Source: Thermoproteota archaeon (GTDB lineage Archaea; Thermoproteota; Thermoprotei_A; Sulfolobales; Pyrodictiaceae). From it: a stretch of DNA of 6,575 nt. The stretch's first letter is position 1, and every line of letters begins with the position of its first letter. A program made the translations under genes and the position numbers. The stretch is from the NCBI GenBank assembly GCA_013153105.1, contig JAADFC010000121.1:1-6575 (forward strand), written 5' to 3'. Below the pieces are notes generated by a model, which was given only the letters and a program-made list of their open reading frames with translations, was not told the origin of the DNA and did no database searches. Below are positions 1-5,680 of this stretch, one piece after another.

Positions 1-1518
1 CTTCACACACTCCACAACATCGCCGCTAAGGCCCGCATGGGCTATGAAGTGTCTCAACACTTTATCCCGGCACCGGTGCTCCGGCCTCCACCCACCAAGG
101 TCCCTGAGCTGGTACCGTAGCAGCGTCAAGGCAGCAGGCAGATCCTCTTCCACCTTCTCGTCCTCTTCTATCCTCTGGCCTTCCTCTTCCTCCTCCCCGG
201 CCGCGCACACGTCCAACGTGTAAATGCTCTTGCCCTCGATGTTAACGTTGAGTATGCGTAGCTCTCTCCTCAGCATCTCCCAGCGGCTGATAAGCACCTC
301 TAACACGCCATAAAGCCAGCCTAGCCACGTGACTGTAGAAGCATCCTTGGGATGGGCCTCGCTTGCGAGGGCCAGTATATGGTCTATCGAAACAATGTTG
401 CCCCTGCGACTAACCTTAACGCGTAAGCCCACCTCCTTCGAGGGCAACGTCTCCAGAACCCGCCGCAGTTCCTCAAAAGCTTTCTCGGCGAAGATGTAGC
501 CCCATAGAGGGACTTCGTACCGGAAACTATTCACAGCCACCTTGAGCAGAGCGTTCAACCTCCAGACAAGCTCGCCAAACCTCTTCTCTGCAATCTCAAG
601 GATGTTTAATGCATCAGAAATCATTCCAACTATCTGCTCGCTTCTACCGGTAGTGTGGGACTGGAAGCCTATCAAGTGGTACTTATAGCTGAAGCCCTCG
701 ACTGGAGAGAGCACCGGATCAGTGTTGTATACCTCGACAAACACTTTTTCGCCCTTCCGGCTTATGGGCACCGTGTTCAGAGATGCCCAGAACGACTTGT
801 CAAGCAGGCTCGCCAGGTAGTTGATACCGTGAGTGGTGTCCACTACGACTTCCGCCGGCCTAGCCTTCGCCAACACCCCCGATATCCACAGCCTCATTAC
901 AGCCTCGATATCTCCTATCTCGCCCCGATGCGTCACCAAACAACCGCTCTCGCGATCCCTTTGCGTAAGCCTTGCAGGGACAGGGACAAAGTAACTGTAA
1001 ACCCTGCCGAAGGGGAATGACGCGGCAGCTCCGAGCGCCAAGTAGCTCACACCCCCTCTTCCGACGCGATGTAGAATAAGCTCGCCTGGCGAGGCCAGCG
1101 ACCGCGCCAGGCCAGAGACAACCTGGCCCAGTTCGTTCCCGAGCCTCGAGGCGTCTCCAGAGAGCTTCCTCGCAAGTGAAGCTATGAGAGCCTTTAGCAA
1201 CTCAAGCACATCTTCCCCGTAGTAGGCTCTGCACCCCCCGAAATCCAGCAACGACAGCGGCGTGAAGAAGGTTAGGTGTACCTCGCGGCTTCGAAGCAGA
1301 AGCTTGTGGAGCGCCAGCGCGTACTCGGCGACGCTCATACTGAAGGGACGGCATTCACTCTCCCTAATCTTGCACTTTTTAGGCTCCCCCTCTGAAACCT
1401 TGTAGCCGTACACGTGACGGTTAGCCCTATTACTCATCTTATCGACGTCCTCAATAACATAATCTGCGGGCTGCCATCTCTGGAACTGGCCTAGGACGGC
1501 GTAGATTGCTGTGACCAC
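1..1518 (-). CDS. csx1: Csx1-family CARF-HEPN ribonuclease, C-terminus cut by window edge
   Basis: This is a partial gene: 506 codons without a stop, continuing past base 1. It reads as a Csx1 (MJ1666-type) CRISPR accessory RNase, a cytoplasmic protein activated when cyclic oligoadenylate binds its CARF domain. The N-terminus has the family-like pattern G10, W15, P17, Y20. The CARF signature DTTHGINYL is at 227-235, and the HEPN catalytic motif R489-HFIA-H494 lies in RHFIAHAGL near the edge. Residues 442-459 form a very acidic insert (mostly Glu/Asp). Family members are commonly about 400-480 residues, so this one is long. I chose GTG 1518 because GGAG sits 5 nt upstream and the protein then begins directly with the CARF first strand (VTAIYAVLGQF). 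TTG 1533 is an alternative; a TAA closes the frame further upstream. It has its own promoter and is divergent from the cmr operon, which should supply its activator. Family assignment is confident; substrate specificity is inferred. Confidence 0.88.
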   Translation of the reverse strand, partial: MVTAIYAVLGQFQRWQPADYVIEDVDKMSNRANRHVYGYKVSEGEPKKCKIRESECRPFSMSVAEYALALHKLLLRSREVHLTFFTPLSLLDFGGCRAYYGEDVLELLKALIASLARKLSGDASRLGNELGQVVSGLARSLASPGELILHRVGRGGVSYLALGAAASFPFGRVYSYFVPVPARLTQRDRESGCLVTHRGEIGDIEAVMRLWISGVLAKARPAEVVVDTTHGINYLASLLDKSFWASLNTVPISRKGEKVFVEVYNTDPVLSPVEGFSYKYHLIGFQSHTTGRSEQIVGMISDALNILEIAEKRFGELVWRLNALLKVAVNSFRYEVPLWGYIFAEKAFEELRRVLETLPSKEVGLRVKVSRRGNIVSIDHILALASEAHPKDASTVTWLGWLYGVLEVLISRWEMLRRELRILNVNIEGKSIYTLDVCAAGEEEEEGQRIEEDEKVEEDLPAALTLLRYQLRDLGGWRPEHRCRDKVLRHFIAHAGLSGDVVECVK

Positions 1519-1521
1519 GTT

Positions 1522-1527
1522 CTCTCC
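1522..1527 (-). promoter_or_regulatory. Ribosome binding site of csx1
   Basis: GGAGAG on the minus strand; its GGAG core lies 5 nt before GTG 1518. It decides between that start and the in-frame TTG at 1533, which would place this motif inside the coding sequence. Confidence 0.5.
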
Positions 1528-1571
1528 GGGCAAGGCTTTGGGGCCCGCTGGGGGCTGCGTGGCGGCGGCCG

Positions 1572-1588
1572 CTTATATAGAGGGTTTG
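1572..1588 (-). promoter_or_regulatory. BRE/TATA promoter of csx1
   Basis: On the minus strand the sequence reads CAAACCCTCTATATAAG: a purine/A-rich BRE-like CAAAC followed by a strong archaeal TATA box (CTATATAAG, 1580-1572) in otherwise very GC-rich DNA. The expected transcription start is about 1550, leaving a leader of about 30 nt before GTG 1518. It lies in the 109-bp gap after the HTH gene, so csx1 can be transcribed independently of it. Confidence 0.7.
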
Positions 1589-1627
1589 AGTCCGCTCATA
1601 GGCGTGTGACGGTGCCGGCGGCCCCGG

Positions 1628-1951
1628 TTAGCTCCGGAGGCCTAGGCGTTTGAGGGCGTAGTAGATGGTTGAGACGGGGCGGTCGAGCTCCTTGGCTATC
1701 CTGTAGACGGGGACTCCCTCCTTGTAGAGCCTGGCTATGGTCTCGAGCTCCTCGTCGGTGAGGCGGCGGTGGGGGCCGCTCTTCTTCACCCTCCTCTCAA
1801 CCCTGCCCTGCTCGAGGAGCCTCTTCAAGGCGCGGTAGACCATGTTGAGGCTGTTGCCGCAGTGCTTCGCTATCTCCCGTACGGGGACCCCCTCCTTGTA
1901 GAGCTTCTCGACTATGGGTATGCACTCCTCCGTGGTGGGCACGGCTCCCAC
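1628..1951 (-). CDS. Tandem helix-turn-helix DNA-binding protein, two duplicated HTH units
   Basis: This 107-residue basic protein consists of almost nothing but two copies of a resolvase/transposase-type HTH. Unit 1 is about residues 8-46 (LYKEGVPVREIAK at 17-29, then YRALKRL at 39-45). Unit 2 is about residues 66-104 (LYKEGVPVYRIAK at 75-87, then YYALKRL at 97-103). The units are in register at a 58-residue offset and joined by a basic linker (ERRVKKSGPHRR). There is no catalytic, ligand-binding or membrane domain. The start is GTG 1951 with GGTG 5 nt upstream; the stop is TAA at 1628-1630. It sits upstream of csx1 on the same strand and divergent from cmr4, the usual position for a local regulator, but a role in controlling CRISPR genes is only inferred. 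It could also be the DNA-binding part of a lost transposase or recombinase, or an unrelated orphan. I do not recognise a named family beyond HTH. Confidence 0.75.
   Translation of the reverse strand: MGAVPTTEECIPIVEKLYKEGVPVREIAKHCGNSLNMVYRALKRLLEQGRVERRVKKSGPHRRLTDEELETIARLYKEGVPVYRIAKELDRPVSTIYYALKRLGLRS
1707..1904. repeat. Pair of 24-bp direct repeats inside the HTH gene
   Basis: Bases 1707-1730 and 1881-1904 match at 23 of 24 positions; the only difference is T at 1715 versus C at 1889. They are exactly 174 bp (58 codons) apart and encode the shared LYKEGVPV segment of the two HTH units. They are the DNA trace of an internal gene duplication, kept either by recent origin, gene conversion or selection on the DNA-contacting helix. 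Confidence 0.85.
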
Positions 1952-2010
1952 CAGCGCACCCGGGGGGAGGCGCCGAGGGCCTCCGCCCTCTAGCGGCGGG
2001 GGTGTGGAGC

Positions 2011-2030
2011 CTATTATACCGTTCCTTATA
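2011..2030 (-). promoter_or_regulatory. Candidate promoter of the HTH gene, two adjacent TATA-like boxes
   Basis: Read on the minus strand, TATAAGG (2030-2024) is followed by TATAATAG (2018-2011), each preceded by a GGAAC-type purine stretch that could act as BRE. From TATAATAG the transcription start would be near 1988, giving a leader of about 37 nt to GTG 1951. The GC-rich dyads of the leader lie just downstream, where a repressor could block initiation. Confidence 0.45.
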
Positions 2031-2117
2031 CTGTTCCACGGCTGCCGCCTAGCCTCCCGCTGTAGGCCGGGTATTGCGGCTGGGCAGGGTGTTCTAGCCT
2101 GGCGGTGGGATGTCTAG

Positions 2118-2134
2118 GCAACCGCTAAATCTAG
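2118..2134 (+). promoter_or_regulatory. Weak candidate promoter for the cmr operon
   Basis: The stretch ACCGCTAAATCTAGCC is the only AT-rich plus-strand element within 100 bp of cmr4. CTAAATC is a poor TATA match with no good BRE. If used, transcription would start near 2148 with a leader of about 65 nt. CTTATAC near 2025-2031 is an alternative, with a much longer leader. Confidence 0.2.
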
Positions 2135-2214
2135 CCGTGCGCCGCCCCTCCCGGGGAGCCTGTGCCGCAGAGGGATGGGTTCCTGCGTGAGCCTCGTTCT
2201 GGGGGTGCGCCGGC

Positions 2215-3216
2215 GTGAGCAGCGGGTCTCCAGCCTCGGGGCGTGATGTCGTGCCCGTCCTGGCCTCGGCGTTGACCAACCTTCATCCCGGCGCTGGCCG
2301 TAGCCCTGGGGTTGTGGACCTCCCGGTTGTCCGCGACCCCTTCGGGGTCTTCTACATACCCGGCTCCGCGTTCAAGGGCGCGCTCAAGACCAGCCTAGCG
2401 TTGAAGAAAAATTGTGTGAACGGCGACTCCATAAACTGCAACGGCGGTGACAATTGTAGGATGCTCTGCTGCCTCCTCGGCGGCGAGACCGGCGAGTCCA
2501 CCGAAGCTCCAAGCATGCTTAGCATAGGCGACCTCTACCCTCTCCTCGTACCAGTGCCGAGCCTCACGCACGGCTTCCTCTACGTAACCTCACCGATGCT
2601 CGTGGCCCGGGCCCAGGAGATAGTCAACGTGGCAGGCCGAGGGGGCGGCGGGCTCCTCGGGAGCCTCGTGGGCTGGCTGGAGAAAGGTGTAGAGAAGCTA
2701 GGCGACGGCATCGGCTACGTGCTGCTCGGAGCCGGAGGCGATGGTAAGGAGAAGGTGGCGCTAACCCTGACGCTGGTAGAGGCCGAGAAGGTGCCGGGCG
2801 ACGGGGTGCCCCGCGAGGAGCTTGGGAGGCTCGGGAGCATATACGGGAAGCACCCCCTCGCGGGTCACACGGTGGTCGTCCCTGACCGCTACCTCGTGCT
2901 GCTCATCGAGCGGTCCCTGGTCAGGATGACCAGGGTGAGGCTCGACCGGTCCCGGAAGACGGTGGCCCGCGGGTTCCTCTGGACAGAGGAGTACATCCCC
3001 CAGTTCACCCTGTTCGCCGGCTACATCGCCAACACCGGGTTCCGGGGGAAGTACTGCAGCAGCAACATCGAAGACCCCATAGGTAAACTATTGGAGCTAG
3101 CTGAAACCAACGGCGGGAACGTGTTCCCGCTGGTGGTAGGCGGCAAGGAGGCCGTTGGCAAGGGCCTCGTCAAGATCCTCGTAGACACCGGCTCGGGCAG
3201 CGAGGGCGGGAGGTGA
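2215..3216 (+). CDS. cmr4: Cmr4, type III-B backbone RAMP protein and target-RNA nuclease subunit
   Basis: This 333-residue protein has the Cmr4 layout (Cas7-group RAMP). Several copies line the crRNA backbone and cut bound target RNA at regular intervals. The N-terminal segment ALTNLHPGAG (19-28) leads into GVVDLPV (32-38), whose D35 aligns with the catalytic Asp known from Pyrococcus Cmr4 (D26). IPGSAFKGALK (48-58) is the family GSxxKGAL motif. VPVPSLTHGFLYVTSP fits the conserved middle, and VVGGKEAVGKGLVKI near the C-terminus is the glycine-rich RAMP loop. Residues 67-86 carry five cysteines (67, 75, 81, 85, 86), which is unusual. GTG 2215 is preceded by GGGGGTG with 7 nt spacing; GTG at codon 13 is a shorter alternative that matches the usual N-terminus length. 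This is the first gene of the operon, and its TGA lies inside the cmr5 ribosome binding site. Confidence 0.92.
   Translation: MSSGSPASGRDVVPVLASALTNLHPGAGRSPGVVDLPVVRDPFGVFYIPGSAFKGALKTSLALKKNCVNGDSINCNGGDNCRMLCCLLGGETGESTEAPSMLSIGDLYPLLVPVPSLTHGFLYVTSPMLVARAQEIVNVAGRGGGGLLGSLVGWLEKGVEKLGDGIGYVLLGAGGDGKEKVALTLTLVEAEKVPGDGVPREELGRLGSIYGKHPLAGHTVVVPDRYLVLLIERSLVRMTRVRLDRSRKTVARGFLWTEEYIPQFTLFAGYIANTGFRGKYCSSNIEDPIGKLLELAETNGGNVFPLVVGGKEAVGKGLVKILVDTGSGSEGGR
3209..3216 (+). promoter_or_regulatory. Ribosome binding site of cmr5, containing the cmr4 stop codon
   Basis: A full GGAGGTGA lies 8 nt before GTG 3225; its last three bases are the TGA stop of cmr4. This favours GTG 3225 over the overlapping GTG 3213, which sits inside the motif, and suggests translational coupling of the two subunits. 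Confidence 0.65.
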
Positions 3217-3224
3217 GCCTCTCC

Positions 3225-3785
3225 GTGGCCGAGGCGGCTGACCCGGTGAAGCTCGCCCTGGAGTACATGACCCTCCTGCTCGAGCAGGCCGAGAAGTGCG
3301 GCGTAGGCGCCGGAGGCGGGGAGCAGAAGGAGGGGCAGGAGAAGAGGAGGACTGGCTCGGCGATAGCCAGGAGGGCTGAGGACCTCCCCTCCCTGGTGGC
3401 CTCCGCCGGCCTCATACCAGCCCTGACCTTCTACATGTCCAAAGCCGAGAGAGACAAGTTCAGGGCGTTCCTCGGCATCCTCGCCGGCGGGAGAGCCGTC
3501 GAGGAGTGCAAGGGTATAGGCGAGGAGTTCGGCGCCGGCGAGGGCGCAGGCTACTCGGCGATGCTCGCGGTCGCGGCTAAGGCCCTGGAGGACCTGGGCT
3601 TCATAAACGTCTCCGAGAGCCTCGGGGAGGGCGGGGACCCGCTCCAGACGCTCGCCCGCGGGCTGCAGAGGCTGCGCGGCAGCCCCGAGGAGCTGGTGGC
3701 GGAGAGGCAGATGATAGAGCTGCTCGTCGAGGTGAAGAAGCTAGCAGAAGCCTTCTTCAAATCCAGAGAGGAGACCCGGACCTAA
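3225..3785 (+). CDS. cmr5: Cmr5, small subunit of the type III-B complex
   Basis: This 186-residue protein is Ala/Leu/Glu-rich and predicted to be all helical. Cmr5 is the small non-RAMP subunit that packs along the inner filament of the Cmr complex and helps hold target RNA against the crRNA; it has no catalytic site. The diagnostic stretch is ARRAEDLPSL (48-57) followed by VASAGLIPALTFYMSK (58-73), a close match to the family core. It is followed by a GYSAMLAVAAKALEDLGFI-type helix. A hydrophilic Gly/Glu/Lys/Arg insert (about 28-43) and a longer C-terminal helix make it longer than the roughly 125-170 residues usual for the family. GTG 3225 is chosen because a perfect GGAGGTGA lies 8 nt upstream; starting at GTG 3213 would add MSLS and overlap cmr4 by 4 nt. 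It lies 23 bp before cmr1 in the same operon. Confidence 0.9.
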   Translation: MAEAADPVKLALEYMTLLLEQAEKCGVGAGGGEQKEGQEKRRTGSAIARRAEDLPSLVASAGLIPALTFYMSKAERDKFRAFLGILAGGRAVEECKGIGEEFGAGEGAGYSAMLAVAAKALEDLGFINVSESLGEGGDPLQTLARGLQRLRGSPEELVAERQMIELLVEVKKLAEAFFKSREETRT

Positions 3786-3797
3786 CGTCGGCGCAGC

Positions 3798-3801
3798 GGT
3801 G
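3798..3801 (+). promoter_or_regulatory. Ribosome binding site of cmr1
   Basis: GGTG lies 7 nt before TTG 3809 in the 23-bp gap after cmr5. No ATG or GTG in the cmr1 frame lies between the cmr5 stop and this TTG, so the motif supports the rare start codon. Confidence 0.5.
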
Positions 3802-3808
3802 GACGGCC

Positions 3809-5680
3809 TTGACGACAGTACTAACCCCGGAGAACCTCCGGACCATCCTCGGGGGCCAGCCGGCCAAGCCGCAGCCCATACTCCAGGGCACCTACACCAA
3901 CTACACCCCCCTCATGCTCGGCGACTACCGCGCCCGCCACTTCCGCTGCCGCGACAGGAGCTGCGACACCATAGAGGCCTCCCTGGGCCACGCAGCCCAG
4001 GCCATCCGCGGCAAAGCCCGCTGGCTAACCCGCGTCGCACTGGCCTCCCTCCGGGGCTGCAACCGGGACTACACCCGCATAGAACGCGAGTGCGGCGCAG
4101 TCGAGCTACAGGGGGTAGGCAGGGTAGGCCTCGTAGAGCTGATGTTCGGCTCTATCACCGGGGCCCAGCTGGCCTCACCCTTCACACTCAAGGCTAGGAC
4201 TGTAATTGTCGGTCGCCGCGAGTACAGCTCCCCGTGGGCTAGGGGTACGCTGCTGCCTACTAGAATGCATCTTATCACTATGGGTGCAGACGAAGTCTCG
4301 AAGAAGCTGCTGGATGCATGGAAGCCGGGTATGCTCCAGGTGGAGGTCGAGGTGGGGCTGGCCTCTCACTGGAGCAGGCTGCTCGGGAGAGTAGCCCGGC
4401 CCGAGGACCATAGCAGGGTTAGGAGCCTCCCGTGCTTCTATGCCGCACTGGTTGCAGCAACCCCGCTCCTGCTGGGGCTGGGTAAGGCTACGACGAGAGG
4501 CTTCGGCCGCTTCAAACCCGTAAACCTTGAGGCTCGTGCTACACCATGCGCCAGGGAGGCGGCTAGCCTGCTCAAGACGGTAATCGAGAACATAACTAGC
4601 CTCGTTAATGCGGGCAGCATGGAGGCGACGAAAAAGAGGCTCGCAGACATATTGGATGCAATAATCGGGCTCGCCGAGCTTTCAACGGGTATCCGGCGTG
4701 AGGAGCCTAGCAGTGGCTCCGGCCCCGACTGGGGCTTCGTGCCACGCCTCAGCATCACTCTCGGCAAGCTGGAGGTCGTAGATGCACATTGCATGGGCGT
4801 GAGGAACCACATCGATGCGCTCAGAGTAATCGGCGAGGTAAGCCTAAAGCAGACCTGGAAGCAGGTCGCAGGGAGGAGCAAGGAGAGCGGGCTACCGTTC
4901 CACTCGTGGCCGCTGGGTATGCCCAGGAAATCCCTCATACCATGCAAGTGCCGCGAGTACGAGAGGAAAGCCCCCAAGGAGCGCAAGGGCCTCTACGGCT
5001 ACATCATAGCTGACGAAAGGATAGTTAATAAGTATGGTCTAAAGGAGGGTAACACTTGCCTCGAAGACGAGCGCTGCCTGCAAACCGGGGAAAGGACAGT
5101 ACATCCCACCGGAAGCAGAGAGGGTAAGGAGAAGGAGAAGCCTAAGACGCTAAAGCTCGGCGACGAGAATGTTAGGCTTGAAGCTCAGACTATAGCCGGC
5201 GGAGAAACGGTCAATGTGCGCGTCGATAACGTGAGCGCTAAAGACGTAAGGCATCAGTCTATGGTGGTTATGTTCCCGCTCCCCTCGAGGTCCAGCCTTA
5301 TCGCTCTGCTGTTCTTCCCAAGCTATGGGCTCAACCTGAATATAGATAGAGACAAGCCTCAGCCAGTCAATGGGCTCAAGCTGCTTCATTTAGGCGGCCA
5401 CATGGGACGCATAGGCAAGTTCCCACCTTGCTGCAACACGCATGTAGTAGATGTAGCCAAGGCTATCCGAATAAGCCCGGTAATCGCGCCTAAAACAGGG
5501 CCCAAGGAGTGTGGATGCGGGAAGGACCGCGGCGGCATCTGTATGCCATCCGAGTCCAGCGGGAGTGACTGCAGGTCATGTAATAGTGACTGCTATCGTA
5601 GGGCTGTCGAGTCAGCGTATGAGTGGATAGTCTATATCCTTAAGAACTGTGGGCGGCATCGCGGGGGTGAGAAGTTATGA
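3809..5680 (+). CDS. cmr1: Cmr1, type III-B RAMP protein with long cysteine-rich C-terminal part
   Basis: Cmr1 is a two-RAMP subunit near the 3' end of the guide, contributing to target RNA capture. Evidence comes in order: YTNYTPLMLGDYR (29-41) resembles the first-strand TPL-x-GG motif. IRGKARW (66-72) is the family IRGxxRWW-like motif. ELMFGS (110-115) followed by ASPF (122-125) is the FGS-xxASP motif. TTRGFGRF is the glycine-rich loop of the first RAMP fold, and LGMPRK (369-374) plus VRHQS (480-484) fit the second half. At 623 residues it is clearly longer than typical Cmr1 (about 340-480). The extra length is a charged Lys/Glu linker (about 427-480) and a C-terminal cysteine cluster (568, 570, 578, 588, 591, 595). 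About 20 cysteines occur in all. TTG 3809 is the start because GGTG lies 7 nt upstream and no better in-frame start exists. It overlaps cmr6 by 4 nt. No catalytic site is expected. Confidence 0.85.
   Translation: MTTVLTPENLRTILGGQPAKPQPILQGTYTNYTPLMLGDYRARHFRCRDRSCDTIEASLGHAAQAIRGKARWLTRVALASLRGCNRDYTRIERECGAVELQGVGRVGLVELMFGSITGAQLASPFTLKARTVIVGRREYSSPWARGTLLPTRMHLITMGADEVSKKLLDAWKPGMLQVEVEVGLASHWSRLLGRVARPEDHSRVRSLPCFYAALVAATPLLLGLGKATTRGFGRFKPVNLEARATPCAREAASLLKTVIENITSLVNAGSMEATKKRLADILDAIIGLAELSTGIRREEPSSGSGPDWGFVPRLSITLGKLEVVDAHCMGVRNHIDALRVIGEVSLKQTWKQVAGRSKESGLPFHSWPLGMPRKSLIPCKCREYERKAPKERKGLYGYIIADERIVNKYGLKEGNTCLEDERCLQTGERTVHPTGSREGKEKEKPKTLKLGDENVRLEAQTIAGGETVNVRVDNVSAKDVRHQSMVVMFPLPSRSSLIALLFFPSYGLNLNIDRDKPQPVNGLKLLHLGGHMGRIGKFPPCCNTHVVDVAKAIRISPVIAPKTGPKECGCGKDRGGICMPSESSGSDCRSCNSDCYRRAVESAYEWIVYILKNCGRHRGGEKL
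5666..5670 (+). promoter_or_regulatory. Ribosome binding site of cmr6 inside the end of cmr1
   Basis: GGTGA lies 6 nt before ATG 5677, at the end of the cmr1 coding sequence. The second in-frame ATG (5680) would have 9 nt spacing. Together with the ATGA overlap this indicates coupled translation. Confidence 0.5.

Larger units (their letters stand above)
1952..2214. other. Divergent intergenic region between the HTH gene and the cmr operon
   Basis: No convincing gene or structured RNA was found in these 263 bases. The region holds two AT-rich islands in GC-rich DNA: 2010-2036, with TATA-like elements on the minus strand, and 2118-2134, with a weak TATA-like element on the plus strand. It also has short inverted repeats: GGAGGC/GCCTCC around 1967-1985, CCGC/GCGG near 1983-1998, and GCCTA/TAGGC at 2047-2067. 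These could be operators for the neighbouring HTH protein, but such short GC-rich dyads also occur by chance at this base composition. Confidence 0.5.

Noticed and set aside
655..1020. 121-codon plus-strand open frame
   Set aside because: It lies antisense within csx1, whose frame carries CARF motifs; the plus-strand translation has no recognisable domain or family-like pattern.
1707..1904. 24-bp direct repeats as a CRISPR array remnant
   Set aside because: There are only two copies, 174 bp apart, in coding frame and encoding the same HTH segment; spacing and context do not fit CRISPR repeats.
1628..1951. HTH gene as the 5' remnant of an insertion sequence
   Set aside because: No terminal inverted repeats, target duplications or transposase catalytic domain are visible, and the frame is intact with its own start and stop signals. 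Kept only as an alternative origin.
1797..2039. 80-codon minus-strand frame overlapping the HTH gene
   Set aside because: It reads the HTH gene in a different frame with Gly/Pro/Arg-rich sequence; the duplicated HTH in the other frame is the real product.
2110..2190. 26-codon plus-strand ORF upstream of cmr4 (ATG at 2110)
   Set aside because: GGTG is only 2 nt before the ATG, and the short Arg/Ala/Pro-rich peptide has no recognisable feature; a leader peptide cannot be supported.
1952..2214. tRNA, C/D box RNA or riboswitch in the intergenic region
   Set aside because: No cloverleaf or TTCGA-type T-loop and no paired C and D boxes with the right spacing were found; only short dyads are present.
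3799..4197. 132-codon plus-strand frame rich in Pro, Arg and His
   Set aside because: It overlaps the N-terminal RAMP of cmr1 in another frame; its Pro/Arg/His bias is typical of an out-of-frame reading of C-rich DNA.
4438..4986. 182-codon minus-strand open frame
   Set aside because: Antisense to cmr1, with a Ser/Leu-rich composition and no start signal or domain; a shadow frame.
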